From contig JAKURD010000025.1 in the NCBI GenBank assembly GCA_022450045.1, forward strand, positions 1 to 39,662: a stretch of 39,662 bases of DNA, written 5' to 3'. The first letter of the stretch is position 1. The number at the start of each line of letters is the position of its first letter. This document shows, piece by piece, positions 9,259 through 14,791 of the stretch. The notes beneath the pieces are model-generated. The model did no database searches, had not been told where the DNA came from, and saw nothing but the letters and a program-made list of their open reading frames with translations. A program made the translations under genes and the position numbers. Origin of the DNA: Gracilimonas sp. Lineage in GTDB: Bacteria; Bacteroidota; Rhodothermia; Balneolales; Balneolaceae.

Positions 9259-9389
9259 GCCCAACGGTTAGTATATGAAAAGTAGGCGATTTCGAAGCAC
9301 AAAATTTTCGGTTTAACACAAATTTTGGTACGAGCCAAAAGCCTTGAATTTACTGACATTTCGCCTATTTTTTATATACATTGTTGGCA
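9259..9389. repeat. attC-like recombination site 1
   Basis: 131 bases from GCCCAAC (9259-9265) to GTTGGCA (9383-9389). The outer arms form a long imperfect stem: AACGGTTAGTATATGAAA...AGGCGA on the left against TCGCCTATTTTTTATATACA on the right, with unpaired bases as in attC sites, and an AT-rich variable loop between. It shares TTTTATATACATTGTTGG and GTATATGAAA with site 3, so the two are related copies. The right end, extended as GTTGGCAGTA, is complementary to nothing nearby but identical to the minus-strand start of the SMR cassette at 9815. Confidence 0.72.
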
Positions 9390-9418
9390 GTATGTGCTTA
9401 TATTTTTTCAAAGTCCGA

Positions 9419-9745
9419 TTAATTTGAGACTACTTTTAGTCCGATAATTGAGGCAATTAATGTCATAATGAAAAATAGTCGCCAAAATGTCGCTGGTTCT
9501 TTAAAAATCAGAATTCCAATCAAAACTGTTCCTACAGCACCGATTCCTGTCCAAACCGCATATGCAGTACCTATCGGTAGTTGTTGAGTCACTTTTACAA
9601 GAAGAAACATACTTATTCCTAAACAAATCAAGAATCCTATGTACCAATAAGTTGTTTCAATTCCTGTTGATTCTTTTGCTTTTCCAAGACAAGCTGCAAA
9701 AGCTACTTCAAATAGTCCGGCAATTATTAATAGTATCCAATTCAT
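9419..9745 (-). CDS. Small multidrug resistance family exporter, Gdx/SugE-like (cassette gene)
   Basis: The 108-aa protein has four predicted membrane helices (about residues 4-20, 34-50, 57-77, 85-105), the full size of an SMR transporter, which works as an antiparallel dimer in the inner membrane. The essential proton/substrate glutamate is Glu13 in AGLFEVAF. The loop-3 signature GTAYAVWTGIGAVGT (residues 59-73) is the guanidinium-exporter (Gdx/SugE) type rather than the EmrE type. From family knowledge, Gdx proteins usually have Trp three residues after the glutamate; here it is Phe16, a possible specificity change. The gene is bounded by attC sites 1 and 2 as its own cassette; qac-type SMR genes are classic cassette cargo. 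Guanidinium or quaternary ammonium export is inferred. Confidence 0.88.
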   Translation of the reverse strand: MNWILLIIAGLFEVAFAACLGKAKESTGIETTYWYIGFLICLGISMFLLVKVTQQLPIGTAYAVWTGIGAVGTVLIGILIFKEPATFWRLFFIMTLIASIIGLKVVSN

Positions 9746-9808
9746 TCGTAATTATCTTCTTTTTGTGTTGTCTGTCAATATTCAATTTCTGTCTGTTTTT
9801 TGCATTAC

Positions 9809-9896
9809 TGCCAACGGCTTAGCGCATAAGCGGCTGGCCAAAAATGCAGCTAAAGCCCGGATAGTAATCCAGTCCGCTTGATGCGCATGGTTATAA
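9809..9896. repeat. attC-like recombination site 2
   Basis: 88 bases from TGCCAAC (9809-9815) to GTTATAA (9890-9896). The inner arms GCGCATAAGCGG (from 9822) and CCGCTTGATGCGC pair with a single extra base, the kind of extrahelical base that sets strand choice in attC recombination. The sequence differs from sites 1 and 3, so this cassette has a separate origin. GTTATAATGC at the right end equals the minus-strand start of the Fic cassette at 10714. Confidence 0.72.
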
Positions 9897-9918
9897 TGCG
9901 CTTCTCTTAATTTAAGAT

Positions 9919-9926
9919 TATCTTTG
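9919..9926 (+). promoter_or_regulatory. -7 promoter box immediately before the Fic gene
   Basis: TATCTTTG matches TAnnTTTG and lies only 4 bases before the ATG at 9931. If used, transcription would begin at or inside the start codon region, giving a leaderless or nearly leaderless mRNA. It lies just inside the cassette, so the toxin would carry its own promoter. Confidence 0.45.
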
Positions 9927-9930
9927 GTTT

Positions 9931-10514
9931 ATGAAATATTACACTTCAAAATCAGAAGATGGAATTCTGCCGAACAAATTTGGTTTGGCAGATTCTAAAA
10001 AATTGCCGAGGAAGAATACCGAGGATTTTTAAGGGCTGAAATCAAATTTGAATCGGAACTCGATGAAATTATTTCTTTTAATTGGCATCTGATTTCATCT
10101 ATTCATAAAACAGCTTTTGATCATTTGTATGGATTTGCCGGAGAGCTTAGAACGGTAAATATGTCGAAGGGCGGATTTACTTTTCCGACTGCAAAATTTT
10201 TACCGGGTATTGTTCAGGAATTTGAAAAAGAATTTTTGGATGGTGAACCTGATCAAGTAAGTAGTTACGAAGAATTGATTAAGATTATAGCCCCAATACA
10301 TGCAGAACTATTATTTATTCATCCATTTAGGGAAGGCAATGGAAGAACGGCTCGACTTTTTGCTGATTTAATGACTCAAAAGATGGGGTTTAAGAAATTT
10401 AATTTTGAAGAGATAACTGAGGAAAGAATGCCGGAGTATATTAAAGCTGTTCAATCTGCGGCAGAAAAGAATTATAAACCTATGATCGAATTATTCAGGA
10501 AGCTGAAAGAGTAG
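9931..10514 (+). pseudogene. Fic-domain AMPylase-type toxin with one-base frameshift (cassette gene)
   Basis: The catalytic Fic motif HPFREGNGRTAR is intact and begins at 10320 (residue 131 of the repaired protein). Proteins with this exact HPFxxGNGR pattern typically transfer AMP from ATP onto a target protein. The N-terminus MKYYTSKSEDGILPNKFGL starts at 9931 but hits a stop at about 10030. Adding one A to the six-A run near 9997-10002 joins it to IAEEEYRGFLRAEIKFESE and gives a single 194-aa protein, the normal length. So the gene has lost one A, by mutation or by assembly error. Without the repair, translation could restart at the Met at 10125, still containing the catalytic motif but lacking the N-terminal helices. 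It overlaps a convergent small gene carrying the Fic-inhibitor motif by 20 bases. Confidence 0.85.
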
Positions 10515-10659
10515 ATTTTTGTTGAAATTCCTGAACAACCTCATGACGAATTTGATCCGCTCTTTTTTTTGGAATATGAAGCCCTTCAATTCTGAAAGAA
10601 GCCCGTTGAGACTTCATAGCTTTTCGTGAAATAGTTTCGATATTTTTATTTTCTTCCAT
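10495..10659 (-). CDS. Putative class I Fic antitoxin (VbhA-like inhibitory motif)
   Basis: The 54-aa protein contains SFRIEG at residues 21-26, matching the (S/T)xxxE(G/N) inhibitory helix motif by which Fic antitoxins insert a glutamate into the ATP site of the toxin. The surrounding residues are mostly helical and charged. It is encoded opposite the Fic gene, convergent, with the last 20 bases overlapping, and lies in the same cassette. Known class I antitoxins are usually co-directional and upstream, so the convergent layout is unusual. The ATG at 10659 was chosen because it gives a compact protein; the frame is open up to 10704. AAAATTTG on the minus strand about 14 bases upstream is a one-mismatch -7 box. 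The function rests on motif plus neighbour, so it is a strong but unproven call. Confidence 0.65.
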   Translation of the reverse strand: MEENKNIETISRKAMKSQRASFRIEGLHIPKKRADQIRHEVVQEFQQKSTLSAS

Positions 10660-10707
10660 GTCTTTAATGTAACAAATTTTGAGTAGAATTTCTGCTTCTG
10701 ACAAGCA

Positions 10708-10904
10708 TTATAACGGCTTCGTATATGAAACGTAGCGTATAAATAAACGCTAACTTTTCGGATTATACACGAGCCGAATTTTTAAATTTTTCTTTTTATC
10801 TTAATTTTATCAAAAGCCAAATTTAAAAATTTGGCGTTCTTCGCAAATACACACAAACCTCTCGGAAAGCCTATAATAGCTATCTTTTATATACATTGTT
10901 GGGC
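10708..10904. repeat. attC-like recombination site 3
   Basis: 197 bases from TTATAAC (10708-10714) to GTTGGGC (10898-10904). The left arm AACGGCTTCGTATATGAAA and right arm TTTTATATACATTG are related to those of site 1. The long variable part contains a perfect hairpin GCCAAATTT-AA-AAATTTGGC (10816-10835). The right end GTTGGGCATAGTAC matches the minus-strand start of the 463-aa cassette (GTTGGGCATAATAC at 12329) in 13 of 14 bases. Confidence 0.72.
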
Positions 10905-10911
10905 ATAGTAC

Positions 10912-12303
10912 TTACATCCCCATTTTCTGTTCTAAGTATTTCGTTAAAAGAGCTACTCCTACATCTCCAACTTTGTCTCCAACCTTACCTAGAAAACCAT
11001 ATAATTTCTGCCAAGCACCACGCTTTTTCTCATTAGAACTTGCATTGTCCTTTAATTCATAGAGAGAAGTTTCAAGTTCAGTAGCTTCTGACAAATTCTT
11101 ACTGAATTTTTCTATTAGATTTTTAAATTGTTGTTCTTCTGAATTTAGATTTACATCTCCATTAATTTCGCTCGCAACAATTCCGTTTACTTTATGAATT
11201 ATTTGTGGGTTTATCAATATATTTTGTGTTTGGATTGTTTGATTTCCAAAAGTCAAATGTTTTGTTGTTTCGGCATTTGGAACAGCATTTTCAATATACT
11301 CAACTACATCTTTCGCTAGTTCGTATTCCTGTAATTCATTTTGAAGTCGATGTTTTATAGTTACTAACTTAATTTCTCTTTCTTGCTTAATGTCAAGTAA
11401 AAGTCTTTGAGATTCTTTTGCGTACTTTTTAAAAATACTTTGTTTTTTGGGTTCAGGTATATCGAGTTGACCCAATAGTTTTTCTGCCTCTTTAGGGTTT
11501 GAAGAGCATAAATCCATAAAAGAAGTAAATTCTTTATATAGGTCGTTTATTTCTTGTTCAGAAATATCTTTATTTATTGAGTAAAGAGAACAAATTATTC
11601 CCAAGTCAGTTCTGTTTTGGGTAATTTTAAGTTCTTCATTTGCAACATTGGAAGCGTAATCCCTAAATAGAGTTATAAATTTATCAAACTCATTGCTCCA
11701 AATTCTATCATTCGGTATATATATCCTAAAAAGTAAGCCTTCGGCTATATTTTCGATGAAGTTTTGTCCTGATATTTCAACATCTATTAGTTTTTCATAA
11801 GGTAAAGCGGTTAGCTCAGATGCTATACCCTTAATCAACTCCATTACGCGTTTAACATAATCCGCTTCAGATTCTTTTATTCCGTGATTACTCAGCCAAG
11901 GTTTTAGCTGTGTTTCTCTGAAATACCAGTAATCTTCTTCGTTATCAACTTCGAAAACAGTTGATTTAATTTCTACTGATGAAAAGTAACTAAAGTTACC
12001 TATAAGATTATCCTTATAAATAAAAAGTATATGTTTTTTTGTTGCGATTAACTTGAGAAGTCTTTTTACAACAACTCTGTAAGCAGGCGTACACATTCTA
12101 AAAAGAGTATGCTCTGTAAATTTTCCTAAAACTATTATTTCGTTTTCGGTGTCTTTTTCTAATATTTTACAAATACTTTCCCAATTGTTTACACTAGAAT
12201 TTAAAAGTTTCAGCTTTCTAGTATATCCATTTGTTTGAAGAGTGGTTGTAATCGTTCCTCTGTCAATGTTATCTAATATTAAAGCTATTTTTTCTTTATT
12301 CAT
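10912..12303 (-). CDS. Unknown 463-aa protein, possible defence-type cassette gene
   Basis: I do not recognise the family with confidence. The N-terminal ~130 residues alternate beta-like and helical stretches (KIALILDNIDRG, NEIIVLGKF, KHILFIYKDN), like a small alpha/beta domain. Residues ~140-340 are mainly helical and highly charged. The C-terminal ~85 residues, after VNGIVASEINGDVNL, form helices ending GFLGKVGDKVGDVGVALLTKYLEQKMG, a glycine-punctuated amphipathic end that reminds me of C-terminal modules in some phage-defence proteins; this is recollection, not a search result. No signal peptide or clear membrane span is seen. It fills its own cassette: the start codon is 26 bases from the cassette boundary at 12329 and the stop is 7 bases from attC site 3. 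Low GC agrees with foreign origin. Location in a cassette supports an accessory, perhaps antiviral, role. Confidence 0.75.
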   Translation of the reverse strand: MNKEKIALILDNIDRGTITTTLQTNGYTRKLKLLNSSVNNWESICKILEKDTENEIIVLGKFTEHTLFRMCTPAYRVVVKRLLKLIATKKHILFIYKDNLIGNFSYFSSVEIKSTVFEVDNEEDYWYFRETQLKPWLSNHGIKESEADYVKRVMELIKGIASELTALPYEKLIDVEISGQNFIENIAEGLLFRIYIPNDRIWSNEFDKFITLFRDYASNVANEELKITQNRTDLGIICSLYSINKDISEQEINDLYKEFTSFMDLCSSNPKEAEKLLGQLDIPEPKKQSIFKKYAKESQRLLLDIKQEREIKLVTIKHRLQNELQEYELAKDVVEYIENAVPNAETTKHLTFGNQTIQTQNILINPQIIHKVNGIVASEINGDVNLNSEEQQFKNLIEKFSKNLSEATELETSLYELKDNASSNEKKRGAWQKLYGFLGKVGDKVGDVGVALLTKYLEQKMGM

Positions 12304-12322
12304 CTGAGTGTTTTCGTATTAT

Positions 12323-12329
12323 GCCCAAC
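12323..12329 (-). other. Cassette boundary (GTTGGGC core) at the right end of the array
   Basis: On the minus strand GTTGGGCATAATAC starts here and complements the inner end of attC site 3, marking the start of the 463-aa cassette. To the right there is no inverted-repeat partner, so this is either a remnant attI/attC half or an integration point in chromosomal DNA. A 15-base direct repeat TTCATGTTATCyTTG lies just beyond it (12351-12365, 12384-12398). Confidence 0.6.
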
Positions 12330-12477
12330 ATCAGCATATCACCAATGCCATTCATGTTATCCTTGCTTGGTACGCACCTTTTGTTCATGTTATCTTTGAA
12401 ATAACGAGGATAAGATGAAGAAATCGGACTAAATATCAAAGTTCGGATATCAGCATAGGCCGCCTCAATAACTCCCC

Positions 12478-12512
12478 AAAAAAAAGCCTGTCCGAAAAAT
12501 CCAGACAGGCTT
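12478..12512 (-). terminator. Intrinsic terminator of citrate synthase
   Basis: On the minus strand AAGCCTGTC pairs with GACAGGCTT (12484-12492 with 12504-12512), 11-base loop, followed by eight T. This is a strong intrinsic terminator about 30 bases after the citrate synthase stop. Confidence 0.9.
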
Positions 12513-12541
12513 GATAAGCTCAATAAATAAAGAGGCTAAAA

Positions 12542-13711
12542 TTACCGTTCTTCAACCGGAACCCAGTCAAGATGCTTTTCGCCAACGTAGAGGGCACGTG
12601 GACGAATCAGGCGGTTGTTGGCGGCTTGCTCCATGAAGTGGCCGGTCCAGCCGGATACACGACTCATGGTAAAGATACAGGTGAAAAGATCAGGCTGAAT
12701 TCCAATAGAATAATATACCGTAGCTGAAAAGAAATCCACATTGGGATCAATATCTTTCTCACTTTTCATGGTGTTCAGCATATCCATGGACCATTCATAT
12801 AATTCTTCGTGTCCTGTTTCTTCTGAAAGGTCCTTGGACATTTTTTGAAGTAACCTTGCACGTGGGTCAAAGGTCTTATAAACCCGGTGTCCAAACCCGG
12901 AGATCTTCTCTTTGTTCGCTAATTTCTTTTTAGTGAACTCAACGGCATCGGCAGTATCAGGATCTTTATCAAGCTCAAGTAATGTGTTCATAACAGCGGT
13001 ATTGGCTCCACCATGAAGTGGTCCCTTAAGTGCACCGATGGCTCCGGTTACAGCAGAATACATATCTGATTGAGTGGCACAAATAGTTCGGCAGGTGAAG
13101 GTGGAGGCATTCATTCCATGCTCGGCATGCAGGATCAAACAGAGATCCATGGTTTTTTCAGCTTGCTCACCGGGCTTTTCGCCATTTAACATATAAAGGA
13201 AGTTGAAAGCAGTGCTTCCTTCTTTAAGAGGAGCTACAACTTCTTTGTCGTGACGAACACGATCGAAAGCAGCAATGATGCTCGGTATCTTTGCAGTGAT
13301 GGCAATCGCCTGACCTTCGAAAAGAGTAGGATCAAATTTTCCTTTGGTGTCATTAAAGTCAGCCAGCATGGAAACGGCAGTTCTGAGAACGGCCATTGGC
13401 TCGGCATCCTTATCTGTGGCATTGATGTAATCCAGGATCGGCTGAGGAAGCTCACGATTTTCAATCAATAATTTCTCAAGGCCTTTGAGTTCTTCAGCAT
13501 TTGGGAGGCGGTCATTCCATAATAAGAAGCAAACTTCTTCGAATGTAGCATTTTCAGCCAGGGTATCGATCAGGTAGCCGGAATAGATGAGTTCACCTTT
13601 TTGACCATCTATAAAACTCTTGGTAGTTGAAAAAGCTACGATACCGTCAAGGCCTCTGTTAATATGAGGATATTGTTGCTCGTCAAAGCCTGTGTGAATG
13701 CCTTCTGACAT
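12542..13711 (-). CDS. gltA: Citrate synthase
   Basis: The 389-aa enzyme condenses oxaloacetate and acetyl-CoA to citrate, the entry step of the TCA cycle, in the cytoplasm. The substrate-binding and catalytic segments are all present: HAEHGMNAS (His195, His198), GPLHGGAN (catalytic His233), SGFGHRVYKTFDPRA (His274) and the catalytic aspartate Asp326 in NVDFFSATVYYSIGI. Length is that of the shorter dimeric type (CitZ/GltA short form) rather than the hexameric proteobacterial type with an N-terminal extension; methylcitrate synthases look similar, so propionyl-CoA activity cannot be excluded. It stands alone with a strong terminator. The array's right edge lies about 210 bases downstream of its stop. 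Confidence 0.96.
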   Translation of the reverse strand: MSEGIHTGFDEQQYPHINRGLDGIVAFSTTKSFIDGQKGELIYSGYLIDTLAENATFEEVCFLLWNDRLPNAEELKGLEKLLIENRELPQPILDYINATDKDAEPMAVLRTAVSMLADFNDTKGKFDPTLFEGQAIAITAKIPSIIAAFDRVRHDKEVVAPLKEGSTAFNFLYMLNGEKPGEQAEKTMDLCLILHAEHGMNASTFTCRTICATQSDMYSAVTGAIGALKGPLHGGANTAVMNTLLELDKDPDTADAVEFTKKKLANKEKISGFGHRVYKTFDPRARLLQKMSKDLSEETGHEELYEWSMDMLNTMKSEKDIDPNVDFFSATVYYSIGIQPDLFTCIFTMSRVSGWTGHFMEQAANNRLIRPRALYVGEKHLDWVPVEER

Positions 13712-13950
13712 TGTTTCTCCAAATTTTATGTTAAATATAAATTACTCGATAAGGGCCAACTTAACGCTGTTAACGAATTTCACTTCCGAAGCGTTTGAAG
13801 CCGGTATAAATTTTTCCAGTTCTCTTTTTGAGAAGGGCATCGAATATACTAAATCGGATGCACAATTTTAAGTCAAAAAGTTTAAACTAATGTAATGATA
13901 CAAGTTTATTTGAAGAATATATGAAGTATAGGCTGATGCGGTTTAAAGCA
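13712..13950. other. Intergenic region between mazG and gltA, no gene
   Basis: The 239 bases should carry the citrate synthase promoter (minus strand). A 10-base palindrome AGTTTAAACT is at 13879-13888. TATATTCG on the minus strand (13841-13848) is a one-mismatch -7 box, with no well-spaced -33 element. Nothing else is evident. Confidence 0.3.
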
Positions 13951-14712
13951 CTACCTGGCCTTGGCCTCATTCCAATAATGGTCCATCTCTTCCAGATCAG
14001 CATCCTTGAGTGCCTTGTTCTGATCCTTTAATTTTTCTTCAATGTATCTGAACCGATGCTCAAATTTAGCATTGGTCTTTCGCAGGCTGTCTTCGGCATT
14101 CAGCTCAAAATAACGGCTCACATTTACCAGTGAGAAAAGCACATCCCCAAATTCATCAGAAAGTTCTTCCTGATCGCCATTTTCCAGGGCTTGACGAAAT
14201 TCCTGTAACTCCTCATCCAGTTTTTCCCACGCAAGTTTCCATTCCGGCCAGTCGAAACCTACATTCGCGGCTTTTTCCTGCATTCGCTGTGCGCGGATAA
14301 GAGCCGGAAGCTGAGCAGGGAGGCCGTCTAACGTTGACTTTTTCCCTTCTTTCAATTTGATGTTTTCCCAGTTCTCCGATACCTGTTCTTCACCATCAAC
14401 CACGGTATCTCCAAAAACATGCGGATGGCGGCGAATCAGCTTTTCCATCAGCGTATAAATAACATCCCCGATATCAAATGTATCCGACTCACTCGCCATC
14501 CTGGAATGGAATACGACATGCAGCAACAGATCTCCGATCTCCTTTTTGAACTCATCAAAGTCTTTATTATCCAGCGCTTCAATAGCTTCGTAGGCTTCTT
14601 CAATGAGGTTATCCTTGATGGATTCGTGCGTTTGTTTCCGATCCCAGGGACACTCTTTCCGGAGGATCGCTACAAGTTCAACAAGATCTTCAAACTTTCG
14701 GCTCGGCTTCAT
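13951..14712 (-). CDS. mazG: Nucleoside triphosphate pyrophosphohydrolase MazG
   Basis: The 253-aa protein is a full-length, two-domain MazG that hydrolyses NTPs and dNTPs to monophosphates and pyrophosphate (house-cleaning of nucleotide pools). The N-terminal domain shows the metal-binding pattern LIEEAYEAIEALD and KEIGDLLLHVVFH (about residues 37-70). The second repeat has KLDEELQEFRQAL and EEFGDVLFSLVNVSRY-like spacing with SDEFGDVLFSLVN around residues 185-198. The start RKFEDLVELVAILRKECPWDRKQTHESIK is the family's standard N-terminus. It stands between citrate synthase and the maf-TPR operon on the same strand, separated from the upstream gene by a long AT-rich hairpin. Confidence 0.95.
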   Translation of the reverse strand: MKPSRKFEDLVELVAILRKECPWDRKQTHESIKDNLIEEAYEAIEALDNKDFDEFKKEIGDLLLHVVFHSRMASESDTFDIGDVIYTLMEKLIRRHPHVFGDTVVDGEEQVSENWENIKLKEGKKSTLDGLPAQLPALIRAQRMQEKAANVGFDWPEWKLAWEKLDEELQEFRQALENGDQEELSDEFGDVLFSLVNVSRYFELNAEDSLRKTNAKFEHRFRYIEEKLKDQNKALKDADLEEMDHYWNEAKAR

Positions 14713-14715
14713 GGT

Positions 14716-14787
14716 AATTAAAAATTCAAATGAAAAATTTAAAATGGAAGGTACTAATCTTTCATTTTGAATTTTGAATCTTTAATT
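14716..14787 (-). terminator. Long AT-rich hairpin upstream of mazG
   Basis: AATTAAAAATTCAAATGAAA (from 14716) and the sequence ending TTTGAATCTTTAATT (to 14787) are imperfect inverted copies spanning the whole gap between the upstream gene's stop and mazG. It probably terminates the maf-TPR operon and separates mazG expression. Confidence 0.5.
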
Positions 14788-14791
14788 CCTC

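Larger units (their letters stand above)
7307..12329 (-). mobile_element. Integron-type gene-cassette array without integrase (CALIN-like)
   Basis: A 5-kb AT-rich block contains three long imperfect inverted repeats with attC architecture: a RYYYAAC-like end, inner arms, a variable hairpin, and a GTTRRRY-like end (9259-9389, 9809-9896, 10708-10904). A degenerate fourth occurs at the left (7307-7478), and there is a bare boundary at 12323-12329. Between them sit four cassettes, most with the main gene on the minus strand and the attC at its 3' side, so the array reads right to left. For three cassettes the first 10-14 bases are complementary to the inner end of that cassette's own attC, as required for circular cassettes. 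Cassette contents (toxin-antitoxin, SMR exporter, unknown protein) are typical of sedentary arrays. Citrate synthase follows directly on the right, so no integron integrase is present in the window. Confidence 0.72.

Noticed and set aside
9259..10904. CRISPR array, because of recurring similar sequences
   Set aside because: The repeats are few, long, differently sized inverted structures flanking genes, not short direct repeats with uniform spacers.
7307..12329. Transposon or genomic island with terminal repeats
   Set aside because: No transposase, integrase or tRNA attachment site is present, and the ends differ. The matched within-cassette ends fit integron cassettes better.
12296..12523. 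Open frame of 75 codons on the minus strand between gltA and the 463-aa gene
   Set aside because: It runs through the citrate synthase terminator hairpin and the cassette boundary, and the translation has no recognisable domain.
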